Assembly: GCF_002119765.1 (NCBI RefSeq)
Contig: NZ_CP021112.1
Span: 1,172,501-1,236,500, forward strand
Length of the DNA stretch: 64,000 bases
Source of the DNA: Pseudorhodoplanes sinuspersici
GTDB lineage: Bacteria; Pseudomonadota; Alphaproteobacteria; Rhizobiales; Xanthobacteraceae
Direction: 5' to 3'
Position 1 is the stretch's first letter, and the number at the start of each line of letters is the position of its first letter. The translations under genes and the position numbers were made by a program. Under the pieces are notes generated by a model, which did no database searches, had not been told where the DNA came from, and saw nothing but the letters and a program-made list of their open reading frames with translations. Below, piece after piece: positions 34,279-43,137 of this stretch.

Positions 34279-36306
34279 TCAGCGGCCGCCGATCGCGGCC
34301 CTCAAGGCTTCCGTATCGACCGTGACCGTCCGGCCGGAGCGCTCCAGCGACCAGCTTGGAATGATTGGCTTGGCGATCACACGCCGCAATCGCGTCGCGC
34401 GCAGCGGCCTGCTGAACAGATAGCCCTGGATCGCATTGATGCCGAGGCTGCGCATATAATCGAGCTGGACGGTCTTTTCGACGCCTTCGGCGACCAGCTC
34501 GATCTGCAAATCCTTGGTGGTCTGCGCAATGCCCTTGAGGATCGCCGCGGTGCGCGTGGATTGCTCCAGATTTTGAGTGAACTTGCGGTCGATCTTCACT
34601 TTCGAGAACGGGAAATCGTTCAGATAAGCGAGCGATGCGAAGCCTGTTCCGAAATCGTCCAGTGAAATGCCGATGCCGATCTCGCGAAGCTCCTCCAGGA
34701 TGGCCAGCGTCTGCTCTGTATCGTCGATCAGCACCGTTTCGGTGATTTCAAGCTCAAGCCTTCGCGCTGCAAGTCCGCTGCGCAGAAGCGCGTCGGTGAC
34801 GATATCCACGATATCGTGACCTTGCTTGAATTGCAGCGGCGACAGGTTGACGGCAACTTTGATATCCGGAGACCAATGCATGGCTTCGGCACAGGCACTG
34901 ACGAGCACCCAACTGCCGATGCGAGAGATCATCCCTGTTCCTTCGGCAATCGGGACGAATACCGACGGCGGGATTTCCCCCAATGTCGGGTGTTGCCAGC
35001 GCAACAGGGCTTCGCAGCAGATCGTGCGTCCCGACCGCGGATCCACGATCGGCTGATAGCGAAGTTCAAGCTCGTCGTTGTCCAAGGCGGCCTGCAGATC
35101 CTTCTCGAGCATGACGCGCTTTTCATACTCACTGGACAAAGCCGGGCTATAGGCTACCACCTGACCCCGCCCCAGCCGCTTGGCTTCATAAAGGGCAAGG
35201 TCGGCGTGGCGCAGCAGCAGATCGACGCTGAAGCCGTCGCGCGGGGCGATCGCATATCCGATGCTCGCGCCGCAGTTGATATTTGACATGTTTATCTTGA
35301 ATGGGCGCTTCAGGCTTTCCAGCACTTCGCCGGCGATGACATCGGCTGCGATGTCATCGACATTGGTCAGCATGACAAGAAACTCGTCGCCACCGATGCG
35401 CGACACCTCGCTCGGAACCGAAATCGCCGCCTTGATCCGTTGCGCAGCCTCGAACAAAATCGAATCGCCAGCCGGATGACCGAGCGTGTCATTGATGTCC
35501 TTGAACCGGTCGAGGTCGATCGTGATCAGGACAACATCATTGCTTCTTTTCACTTCGTGCGAAATCTTGTCGCTCAGAAGCTTCAGAAAATAATCGCGGC
35601 TCCACAATCCGGTCAGCGCGTCTTGCTGCGCGACGCGCTCCACCTGCTTGTATGCATAATGGCGGGCGACGATATTCTCAAAAACCGTCCGGCTGATGAC
35701 GATCGTGCTGATGTAAAGCGTGGCAATGAACAGCGCCAAGGTCACGTGCACGAGATCGAACTGCAGCAGCAGCGCGATACAGAACGGAATGCATGTCAGG
35801 CTGATCTGACCGATTGTGATGATCGGCCGGCTCGCGTTTCGCGACGAAATGCCGGCGATGTAACCCATCACGCAGCCGGTGATGAGATACTCCACATCCC
35901 GACCGGGATGGGCAACCGTGGTGTAGGCGCCAGTCACCCCCACAAGCGCGGAGAATGACCAGGCCCCGATCAGCGCGACGAATTCCCAGCGCTTGACGGA
36001 TGCCCTGGTTCTTGGCTTGTCGCCCCACTGGAAATAGAAATAGCTCGCACTGCTTCGCCAGATGCCGATTAACGCAAAAGAAATCGCTGCGAAAATGTAA
36101 AAGTTGTCGCCGCTGAGCGTACGCGCAATGATTGTGACACCAATTGCGGCTAATGTCGCAGCAAGGATCGATTTCGGTGTGCTGTAAAGCGCACCGACGA
36201 GCTCCGAATAGATCGTCTGATCGAGAATTTTGGCCTGGATACGATTGCTCGCTTCCAACGTGGCCGATCTGAGCTTGGTCATCGACGCCGGTATGTGAAT
36301 ATTCAC
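34279..36306 (-). CDS. GGDEF-EAL domain protein with N-terminal membrane sensor
   Basis: 675 residues. The N-terminal part has several hydrophobic helices (about 45-215). The GGDEF domain (about 230-395) has an intact RIGGDEFLV active site. The EAL domain (about 410-655) has CEALLRWQHP, VNLSPLQF, ELEITETVL, DDFGTGFASL and VAEGVEK, consistent with an active c-di-GMP phosphodiesterase. Which activity dominates cannot be told. The start is a GTG at 36306 with GAGAAA just ahead. It is convergent with the carbamoyltransferase and near the chemotaxis block, which fits a motility-related role. Confidence 0.93.
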   Translation of the reverse strand: MNIHIPASMTKLRSATLEASNRIQAKILDQTIYSELVGALYSTPKSILAATLAAIGVTIIARTLSGDNFYIFAAISFALIGIWRSSASYFYFQWGDKPRTRASVKRWEFVALIGAWSFSALVGVTGAYTTVAHPGRDVEYLITGCVMGYIAGISSRNASRPIITIGQISLTCIPFCIALLLQFDLVHVTLALFIATLYISTIVISRTVFENIVARHYAYKQVERVAQQDALTGLWSRDYFLKLLSDKISHEVKRSNDVVLITIDLDRFKDINDTLGHPAGDSILFEAAQRIKAAISVPSEVSRIGGDEFLVMLTNVDDIAADVIAGEVLESLKRPFKINMSNINCGASIGYAIAPRDGFSVDLLLRHADLALYEAKRLGRGQVVAYSPALSSEYEKRVMLEKDLQAALDNDELELRYQPIVDPRSGRTICCEALLRWQHPTLGEIPPSVFVPIAEGTGMISRIGSWVLVSACAEAMHWSPDIKVAVNLSPLQFKQGHDIVDIVTDALLRSGLAARRLELEITETVLIDDTEQTLAILEELREIGIGISLDDFGTGFASLAYLNDFPFSKVKIDRKFTQNLEQSTRTAAILKGIAQTTKDLQIELVAEGVEKTVQLDYMRSLGINAIQGYLFSRPLRATRLRRVIAKPIIPSWSLERSGRTVTVDTEALRAAIGGR

Positions 36307-36403
36307 TTTCTCGTGTGTGACACTAGTCAGTATTTCTTAAAGAACGCTCCGATATTCACGCTCAAAAGTAGTTACTTCTGCTTCAGTTCTGCTGAAGCGC
36401 CGT

Positions 36404-37690
36404 TTACCGAAAGCCGGCCCGACGCGCGGCAAACATCGCTGCAAGGCTCACAATCCCTGCAAATGTGAGGTAGTAGCTTGGCGCCACATTGCTGCCGGTG
36501 ATCTGGATTAACCAGGCGTTAATGAAGGGTGCAAAACCGCCAAAAAGCGCCACCCCGAAAGCGTAGCTGACCGACAGGCCCGTGGTGCGCAACCGCGTCG
36601 GGAACAGCTCCGACATGAAGGCCGGCAGTGAACCCATATAGCCCGCCATCAGCACGCCCATCACGCCCTGCACGATAATGAGCGTCTGCAGGGTCGGCGA
36701 CGACGCCAGCCAGACGAACAGCGGATAAGCGGCGAGCGTCAGAATGATCGCCGATACGATCGCCACCGGTGTACGGCCGATCTTGTCCGACCACGCGCCG
36801 AATATCGGCAGCAAGACGAGTTGAATGGCACCGGTGATCAAGGTCGCCATGTAGCTGCCGGATGCCGGCAATCCGAGCTGGCGCGTGGCGTAAATCGGCA
36901 TGAACAAAATCGTGTACATCGCAACCGTACACAGAATGACGGCACCAAGTGCGATTATGAGCATTTTCCTGCTGTCGACCAACGTCTCGCGCAACGGTGA
37001 TTGACTGATGACCGACGATTTGAATTCCTTTGTCTCATCGAGATGCCGCCGGATGTAATAGCCGACAGGTCCGATCAAGAGACCGGCGAAAAAGGGAAGG
37101 CGCCAGCCCCATGCCTCGAGCTGGCTCTGATCGAGCAACCCGGCCATTGCTGCGCCAAAGCCCGTTGCCAGAATGGTGGTGACGGCCTGGCTCGCGAATT
37201 GCCAGCTCGAGTAAAAGCCGCGTCGCGAGGGGTTTTGTTCGGCAAGAAACACCGTTGCACTGCCGAATTCTCCGCCGGCCGAGAAACCTTGAATGAGACG
37301 CGCCAGGACAATCAGGAAAGTCGCAAAGATGCCGATCGACGCGTAGGTCGGTGCGAAGGCGATGATGGCTGTTCCCACCATCATGGCCAGCATCGTCAGA
37401 ACCAGGGCTGCCTTGCGCCCATAACGATCGGCAAAACTGCCCAGCACGATCGCACCCAGCGGGCGCATAAAGAATGTTACGCCGAATGTCGCCAACGCAA
37501 GCAGCAACGAGATCTTTTCGTTGCCGACCGGAAAGAACAGCTTGGCAATTGTCGCTGCAAAGAATCCATAGATGACAAAATCAAACCACTCGAGAGCGTT
37601 GCCGATCGATGCCGCTATAATTGCTCGCCAATGCGTCGCTTGTCCGGCTTTCATCCGAGCGGCTGTTGCGGTCATCGCAATGTCTCGCAC
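36404..37690 (-). CDS. MFS transporter, metabolite:H+ symporter (MHS) family
   Basis: About 428 residues and 12 predicted helices. The N-terminal signature IGNALEWFDFVIYGFFA and the loop RPLGAIVLGSFADRYGRKAAL are typical of the MHS group (citrate, proline/betaine, dicarboxylate, shikimate carriers). RLIQGFSAGGEFGSATVFLAE also fits. Substrate is unknown. I chose a GTG start at 37690 because AGGAGG lies 5 nt upstream; an ATG five codons later is possible. Confidence 0.88.
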   Translation of the reverse strand: MRDIAMTATAARMKAGQATHWRAIIAASIGNALEWFDFVIYGFFAATIAKLFFPVGNEKISLLLALATFGVTFFMRPLGAIVLGSFADRYGRKAALVLTMLAMMVGTAIIAFAPTYASIGIFATFLIVLARLIQGFSAGGEFGSATVFLAEQNPSRRGFYSSWQFASQAVTTILATGFGAAMAGLLDQSQLEAWGWRLPFFAGLLIGPVGYYIRRHLDETKEFKSSVISQSPLRETLVDSRKMLIIALGAVILCTVAMYTILFMPIYATRQLGLPASGSYMATLITGAIQLVLLPIFGAWSDKIGRTPVAIVSAIILTLAAYPLFVWLASSPTLQTLIIVQGVMGVLMAGYMGSLPAFMSELFPTRLRTTGLSVSYAFGVALFGGFAPFINAWLIQITGSNVAPSYYLTFAGIVSLAAMFAARRAGFR

Positions 37691-38144
37691 AATGCCCTCC
37701 TGTCTGTGCACAAATGCCGACCGGCCGTAAGGCGGTTCTGCACCAACGCGCGGGAGAGGAATTTATTCAATTCAAGGTTGCAGAGCGTCGCAAGGGCAGT
37801 TTCAACGATCGAGCAGTTCCACCATAGGGCCCAAAGGCACTTCACCGTGGCTGTATCCGCGTCAAGACGTTCTTCACTTCGGTTGCTGAAAACCTAAAAC
37901 TTCCCATCGCAATAGAGGAAAATACGCATACGCCTGCTAATATTTGCCTAACGATCATGACAATGGCGGCTTCCTCCCTTTAAGGAACGAAAAAAGCTCA
38001 CCTCCGGTCCGCGCCCGTTGTTAACGAACCATTATCCTTAATCAGCCATTAATCGCACGATCGCGCTGTTATCGTTGCGTCTTCGAATCGTCAAAACCCT
38101 TTCCCGGATGCGGGGTTGATCCCTCCTCGACACAATCACGAGCC
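37691..38144. other. Divergent promoter region, no gene seen
   Basis: 454 bases between the MFS gene and the response regulator. The AT-rich stretch at about 37900-38060 (including TTAACGAACCATTATCC and CATTAATCG) is the likely promoter area for the plus-strand pair at 38145. I see no recognisable operator, RNA or repeat. Confidence 0.4.
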
Positions 38145-38732
38145 ATGAAAAACGGCACCGTCAATCTTCGCGATTTGACAATCCTTATCGCTGACGCCGG
38201 CTCATACACGCGCCGTATCGTCTACGGCATGCTGCGCGGCTTTGGCGCCAACAGAATTCTCGAAGTGGGTGATGCAGGCGGCGTTCTGGCCGCGCTCACA
38301 CATCAGAAGATCGACATTCTGATCTGCGACGCGAAACTGCCGCCGCATGACGGACTGGCCGTGACATACGCGATCCGCCGCAATTCGGATAATGAGAATC
38401 GCACGCTGCCGATCCTGTTCATGACCAGCGATGCCCAGCAAGGCACCGTCAAGAAAGCGCGGGACGCCGGTGTCAGCATGGTGGTGGCCAAGCCGATGTC
38501 GCCGACGACGCTTTACGATCGGCTGGCCTGGGTCGCATTCGACCGCCGGCAATTCATCGATTGCCCGACATATTTCGGACCGGACCGCCGTTTCAAGATC
38601 GAAGGCTATCCCACCGGCGTCGGACGCAGAGCCAGCGACAAGAGCATCGAGATTGGTGAGAAGACCGAGCCCAATCTGGATCAGGATGATATCGACAGTC
38701 TGTTCATGGCCGCACGGGCAGGACAAGAATGA
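38145..38732 (+). CDS. Response regulator receiver protein with C-terminal tail
   Basis: 195 residues. The receiver domain (about 8-130) has phospho-acceptor Asp62 in LICDAKLPPHDG, Thr in FMTSDAQ and a VAKPMS lysine. The acidic pair after strand 1 is reduced to IADAGS (one Asp). The C-terminal tail (about 135-195) contains TYFGPDRRFKIEGYPTGVGR and an acidic end, with no DNA-binding domain. It overlaps the next gene by 4 bp (ATGA), so the two are probably made together. Near the che operon, it may act in the same signalling system. Confidence 0.82.
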   Translation: MKNGTVNLRDLTILIADAGSYTRRIVYGMLRGFGANRILEVGDAGGVLAALTHQKIDILICDAKLPPHDGLAVTYAIRRNSDNENRTLPILFMTSDAQQGTVKKARDAGVSMVVAKPMSPTTLYDRLAWVAFDRRQFIDCPTYFGPDRRFKIEGYPTGVGRRASDKSIEIGEKTEPNLDQDDIDSLFMAARAGQE

Positions 38733-39241
38733 CTGAAACGCCCAACCCGAATCCCAATGTCCGGATTTTTTCCGTGGACACACGCTTCCAGCAAATGGCA
38801 CGGCGGCCCGGTGGTGTCCCCAAGGAGCTCGCTATCGAACAGGCACTGTCGCAGCTCGACGGCTTCAAGGACGAATTCGTCGATTGGGTTGATCGGGAGG
38901 TGAAGGAGCTGTCGGCGGCATTCAAGACCATGACAGATGGGCGTCAGAGAGCCTCGGAGCTCAACGACATCTATCGCCGATGCTGCCAGCTCCGCGATAC
39001 CGGGACGACAATGGGTCTCGAACTGATCACCTTCGTTGCCGACAATCTGTGCCAGGTGCTTGATAACGTCAAAGCCGGCGCGCCTTATGACGCGGATGTG
39101 GTTGCCTGCCACACCGATGCGCTGTTGCTGGCCAAACAGAAAAACTATCGCGATCTTCGTCCCGATCAGGTGATCGAGATGACCAGCGGTTTGCAGAAAA
39201 TCCTGGATCGCACGAAGAAGATCGGCGAATCGGTCGGCTAG
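38729..39241 (+). CDS. Conserved-looking helical protein linked to chemotaxis block
   Basis: 170 residues, not recognised with confidence. After about 25 Pro/Asn-rich residues the chain is mostly helical, with acidic/basic heptads (GFKDEFVDWVDREVKELSAA), a Cys-Cys pair in YRRCCQLRDTG and a late LQKILDRTKKIGE helix. This resembles small four-helix signalling partners. The ATG overlaps the stop of the response regulator, which argues for a shared function. A CheZ-like or Hpt-like role is possible, but I see no decisive motif. Confidence 0.7.
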   Translation: MTETPNPNPNVRIFSVDTRFQQMARRPGGVPKELAIEQALSQLDGFKDEFVDWVDREVKELSAAFKTMTDGRQRASELNDIYRRCCQLRDTGTTMGLELITFVADNLCQVLDNVKAGAPYDADVVACHTDALLLAKQKNYRDLRPDQVIEMTSGLQKILDRTKKIGESVG

Positions 39242-39249
39242 CGTTCGCG

Positions 39250-39711
39250 CTAGAAAATAATATCCACCTCGAGTTCGGCCGCATTGGGCTCGGGGAATTC
39301 GAGCGGCGGCAAAGCCGTATTGTCCATCCGGTCATGAAAACGGTCTTTCAGATCGGCCAGCGATATCGCATCGATCACGCCTCGGTCGAACTGCACACGC
39401 TCCTCGCCGAAGAGCGGAACATTGGTGGTCGAAGCGGCGTAACGCGCCAGCGCGCCGCTCAATGCTTCAAATTCCTGCTTGAGACGGTCGAAACTCTGCA
39501 GCGTGACGATCAATTCGCGGCTCGGGCGGCCTTCCCGCATGACGAGATCGGTCACCTGCGTGACGGTGTCATCCAGATTGCGCACATTGTCCAGAAACAG
39601 CGTCGCCAGCACACCCAGCAACGCTGCGATATCCGCTGTCGGACTGCCTTGCGCCGCCACCGGCTCCGGCGATTGCGTCATATCGGCCAACCGGGCCGCA
39701 TCCGCCGTCAT
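39250..39711 (-). CDS. Uncharacterised protein at the end of the che operon
   Basis: 153 residues, not recognised. The visible pattern is helical: AALLGVLATLFLDNVRNLDD, VTDLVMREGRPSRELIV and FDRLKQEFEALSGALARYA, then an acidic C-terminus ending VDIIF. Its start shares the A of the cheY stop (TAATG), a strong sign of coupling to CheY. It could be a CheY-binding or phosphatase partner; this is inference from position only. Confidence 0.7.
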   Translation of the reverse strand: MTADAARLADMTQSPEPVAAQGSPTADIAALLGVLATLFLDNVRNLDDTVTQVTDLVMREGRPSRELIVTLQSFDRLKQEFEALSGALARYAASTTNVPLFGEERVQFDRGVIDAISLADLKDRFHDRMDNTALPPLEFPEPNAAELEVDIIF

Positions 39712-40100
39712 TACGCCAGCTTCCCCATGACCTGTTCGATCTTCTGCTTCAGAATGGCAACGGTGAAGGGTTTGATCAGATAGTTATTGACGCCGGCTTG
39801 CGCGGCCTTGACGACAAGCTCGCGGTCGCCGCGTCCGGTCAAAAGGATGAACGGCACCCGCCGCACCACCGGATGACCGCGCACGGCGCGCAGCAGATCC
39901 AGTCCGTCCATCTGGTCCATGTAATAGTCCGAAATGATCAGGTCGAGCGGCTGGAGCGATGCGATTTCCATCGCCTTGATTCCATTCTCCGCTTCATGGA
40001 TATGCCGGATGCCCATTTGCTCCAGCGTCAAACAGGTCATCTTGCGGACGCTGTCCTGATCGTCGACCACCAGAACTTTCAGTGCCACAGCATTTGGCAT
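39711..40100 (-). CDS. cheY: Chemotaxis response regulator CheY
   Basis: A 129-residue single-domain receiver: VLVVDDQDSVRK (acidic pair), phospho-acceptor Asp in LIISDYYMDQMDG, LLTGRGD and YLIKPFT lysine. It is probably the motor-binding output of the neighbouring CheA. I prefer the ATG at 40100 (MPNAVALK), with AGGGA upstream. It lies 63 bp after cheA and is coupled to the small gene at 39250. Confidence 0.9.
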   Translation of the reverse strand: MPNAVALKVLVVDDQDSVRKMTCLTLEQMGIRHIHEAENGIKAMEIASLQPLDLIISDYYMDQMDGLDLLRAVRGHPVVRRVPFILLTGRGDRELVVKAAQAGVNNYLIKPFTVAILKQKIEQVMGKLA

Positions 40101-40163
40101 CGTTGTTGTTCCCTTATCAACGGACGACACGTGATGTGGTCGACCCGAATAGCCTATTGATCT

Positions 40164-42341
40164 TTACGCAACCTTTGCGGCGACGCCGCCGCGCAGCGCC
40201 GTCACCGTGCCTTGAACAGGATCGCCCGCCAGATCGGAGAGTTTTTCGACGTCAAGAATTAACGCAACGCTTCCGTTACCGAGAATCGTGGCAGCGGCCA
40301 CGCCCGGAACCGGCCCGTAACTTTCCTCGATGCTCTTCACGACAACCTGCTGGTGTCCGCAAAGCTCGTCGGCAACCAGGCCGAGCCGCGCCCCCTCACC
40401 TGCGTCGGTGATGATGACAACGCTTTCGCCGGCGACTTCCGAAGACGAGATATCCAGAAGGTCGCCGAGATAGACCAGCGGCACCAGTTCGCCGCGCAGT
40501 TGCAGCATGCCGCGTGTGCCGACGAGATTGTTGATGTATGAGCGCGGCGGCCGCAGGCATTCGACGATCGCCGACATCGGCATCACATAGGTTTCACGAC
40601 CGACCTTGATCACCATGCCGTCCATGACCGCCAGCGTCAGCGGCAGTGAGAACTGGATGGTCATGCCCTTGCCGCGGACCGAACTCAGCGACAGCCGCCC
40701 GCCAATTTCCTGGATATTGGTGCGCACCACATCCATGCCGACGCCGCGGCCTGAAATGTCGGAAATCGTCTCGGCGGTCGAGAAGCCCGGCATCATGATG
40801 AGATTGTTGATCTCGTCTTCGCTCAGCACGGCATCGGCGGCGACCAGACCCTTCTCGCGCGCCTTGTTCAGGACGCGCTCGGTATTGATGCCGGCGCCAT
40901 CGTCGCTGACTTCGATGACGATGCGGCTGCCGCGATGACCGGCAGAGAGGCGGATGGTTCCTTCTTCATGCTTGCCGGCCGCAAGACGGGCCGCCGGCGC
41001 TTCGATACCGTGGTCCACCGAGTTGCGGATGATGTGCGTCAGCGGATCGCTCAGGCGCTCGATGATCGAACGATCCACTTCCGTGGTTTCGCCGGACAAT
41101 TCGAGCCGGACCTTTTTGCCGACCTTCACCGCCGTCTCGCGCACCAGCCGTGGCATGCGCTGGAACACCGTGCCGACAGCCTGCGCCCGCATCGACATCA
41201 GGCCGTCTTTCAGCTCGCGCGTGTGATGGACAACTTCATCGAGAATCTGCGACAGACGATCGCTCACGCCTTCCGGCAGGTCGTGAACGATTTGCCCCAG
41301 CATCGCCTGGGCGATGACGAGCTCGCCGACCATGTTGACGACACGGTCGATCTTCTCGAGTTCAATACGCGTCGTGGTCGCCGCCGGCTTGGTGGCGCGG
41401 GCTTGCGCCTTCGGCTCGGCCGATTCCATGGCCACAGGCGTGGATGCGGCCGGACGCGGCGCAGGCGGCGGAGCCTCACGTTCGAATGCGATGGGCTGCA
41501 CGACCGCTTCGGTCAGGTTCGGACCTGTTGCGACCGGCTGCAGCGGCGGAGAGATGATCGCCTCGGCCATGCCAGGCATTTCAACCGGCTCGAAACCACC
41601 GATTTCGGTGATCGTCACGTCGCAGTCGGAAGCAAATTCGAAAACTTCCTCGACCTGCGCTTTCGACGACGTGGAGCGCAGCGTACCAGTCCATGCGACA
41701 TACGGAACGTCCAGCTGCAGCGACGCAAGAGCCGGCAGCCTGTCGCTGTTTGCCTGGAGTTCGAGTTCGCCCAGTTGGCGCAACTGGCGGATGAGAAGAA
41801 GCGGATCGGTGCCGTTCTTCAGCATGTCCGGCTGCGGCGTGAACGCGATCTCGTAGCTGCGCATGCCATCGTCGTCGCCCATGGCATCGACCATGACCGG
41901 AACGAAGTCGAGATCGTCGAAATCGGCGGGCGCTGCCTCTTCCTCCGCGGCGCTGTCTTGTCCGATCAAACGTTCCAGCGCCTGGCGGCATTCGGTTCCG
42001 AAACCGTCGGGAATGGCCTCGCCCGCACGCGAGAACTGCACGAGATCGGACAGAATGTCGCTCGACATGAGCAGAACGTCGATGACGTCCGTGGTCGCCG
42101 CCAGATCGCCGCGCCGGATCGCATCCAGCGTCGTCTCGAAGACGTGGGCGAAACCGACCAGGCCTTCGAAGCCGAAGATGCCAGCCCCGCCCTTGACGGA
42201 ATGAACGGCGCGGAAAACCGCGTTGACCGTATCGTCAGCGCCGAGGCCGTCGCGAATGTCGCTCAGGCCCTGCTCGATCTGCTGCATCCCTTCGGCGCAT
42301 TCGTCGAAGAAGGTGTGCTTTAACTGCTCCAAACTGGCCAT
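40164..42341 (-). CDS. cheA: Chemotaxis histidine kinase CheA
   Basis: 725 residues. The P1 Hpt domain has His47 in RAVHSVKGGAGIFGF. A P2-like region follows (about 165-270), and a Pro/Ala-rich linker (about 275-335). The P3 dimerisation domain begins IELEKIDRVVNMVGELVIAQ (two parts). The P4 kinase has HIIRNSVDHGIE, SDDGAGINTERVL and GRGVGMDVVR. The P5 CheW-like domain is at the C-terminus. It takes receptor signals and phosphorylates CheY and CheB. AAGGA precedes the ATG at 42341; an upstream in-frame ATG gives an unlike-family start. Confidence 0.96.
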   Translation of the reverse strand: MASLEQLKHTFFDECAEGMQQIEQGLSDIRDGLGADDTVNAVFRAVHSVKGGAGIFGFEGLVGFAHVFETTLDAIRRGDLAATTDVIDVLLMSSDILSDLVQFSRAGEAIPDGFGTECRQALERLIGQDSAAEEEAAPADFDDLDFVPVMVDAMGDDDGMRSYEIAFTPQPDMLKNGTDPLLLIRQLRQLGELELQANSDRLPALASLQLDVPYVAWTGTLRSTSSKAQVEEVFEFASDCDVTITEIGGFEPVEMPGMAEAIISPPLQPVATGPNLTEAVVQPIAFEREAPPPAPRPAASTPVAMESAEPKAQARATKPAATTTRIELEKIDRVVNMVGELVIAQAMLGQIVHDLPEGVSDRLSQILDEVVHHTRELKDGLMSMRAQAVGTVFQRMPRLVRETAVKVGKKVRLELSGETTEVDRSIIERLSDPLTHIIRNSVDHGIEAPAARLAAGKHEEGTIRLSAGHRGSRIVIEVSDDGAGINTERVLNKAREKGLVAADAVLSEDEINNLIMMPGFSTAETISDISGRGVGMDVVRTNIQEIGGRLSLSSVRGKGMTIQFSLPLTLAVMDGMVIKVGRETYVMPMSAIVECLRPPRSYINNLVGTRGMLQLRGELVPLVYLGDLLDISSSEVAGESVVIITDAGEGARLGLVADELCGHQQVVVKSIEESYGPVPGVAAATILGNGSVALILDVEKLSDLAGDPVQGTVTALRGGVAAKVA

Positions 42342-42369
42342 GGTTTGATTCCTTAATTCGTTCGGAGGA

Positions 42370-43083
42370 TTAGCAGGCGACCTTGCGGACGGTTTCGACA
42401 AGGCGATCCGGATCGAACGGCTTCACCAGCCAGCCGGTTGCGCCGACATCCCTGCCCATTTTCTTCTTCTCGATTTCGCTTTCGGTCGTCAGCACCAGGA
42501 TCGGGGTCTTCTGATGCTCCGGTCGCATCCGCAACTGGCGGACGACCTCGTAGCCATCCATCCGCGGCATGTTGATGTCGGTGATGACGACATCGACTTT
42601 CTCTTTCTCGAGCATGTCGACACCTTCCTGGCCGTCGACAGCCTGGAGCACTTCGAAACCGGCATCGGCCAGTGTCAGCATCAGCATGTCGCGCATGGTC
42701 TTGGAATCGTCGATGGTCATGATGCGAAGGCTCATCGCTTCGCCGCTCGAAGTGTCGGACGTTTCGATACCCGGAGCCGCTTGCATGGGCTCCTGGATGA
42801 GCTCCTGGACAGGCTCTTCGATCGGCGCCGGATCGCTCCGGAACTCGACGGCCGTCGCCAGATCGAGCGCCAATGTTTCGAAGGCTTCCGAAAAAGCCGG
42901 CGACGGATTGACGATCACCGCGCCTTCGCGCGTTGCCGCCAGAATGACCTGCATGCAGGGCAACGAAATCAGCTCGACTCCGGAAGCGTCGATTTGCACA
43001 CGGCCGGACGCCTTCAATTCTCCCAATACAGATTGGTGAAGACCCGCGGCGGCGGCGAAGTCCAATACATTTGGCAACTTCAT
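42370..43083 (-). CDS. STAS (CheS-like)-CheY receiver fusion protein
   Basis: 237 residues in one frame. The N-terminal STAS-like domain (about 1-82: MKLPNVLDFAAAAGLHQSVL, IDASGVELISLPCMQVILAA) is joined by an acidic Pro/Glu linker (about 84-115) to a complete receiver (about 118-237). The receiver has TIDDSKTMRD, Asp169 in VVITDINMPRMDGYE, and LVKPFDP. In S. meliloti a small CheS protein and CheY1 are separate neighbours of cheA, where CheS helps CheA drain CheY1 phosphate; here they appear as one chain. An internal ATG at 42735 could give a separate CheY but lacks a clear ribosome site. It sits between cheB and cheA. Confidence 0.88.
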   Translation of the reverse strand: MKLPNVLDFAAAAGLHQSVLGELKASGRVQIDASGVELISLPCMQVILAATREGAVIVNPSPAFSEAFETLALDLATAVEFRSDPAPIEEPVQELIQEPMQAAPGIETSDTSSGEAMSLRIMTIDDSKTMRDMLMLTLADAGFEVLQAVDGQEGVDMLEKEKVDVVITDINMPRMDGYEVVRQLRMRPEHQKTPILVLTTESEIEKKKMGRDVGATGWLVKPFDPDRLVETVRKVAC

Positions 43084-43137
43084 GACCGAACCATCCTTTC
43101 GTCCGTCAAGTGCGGACGCCCTTTGAAATTCCACACA

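Noticed and set aside
40935-42323. 462-codon plus-strand frame opposite cheA
   Set aside because: Antisense shadow rich in Arg/His/Asp; cheA is unambiguous.
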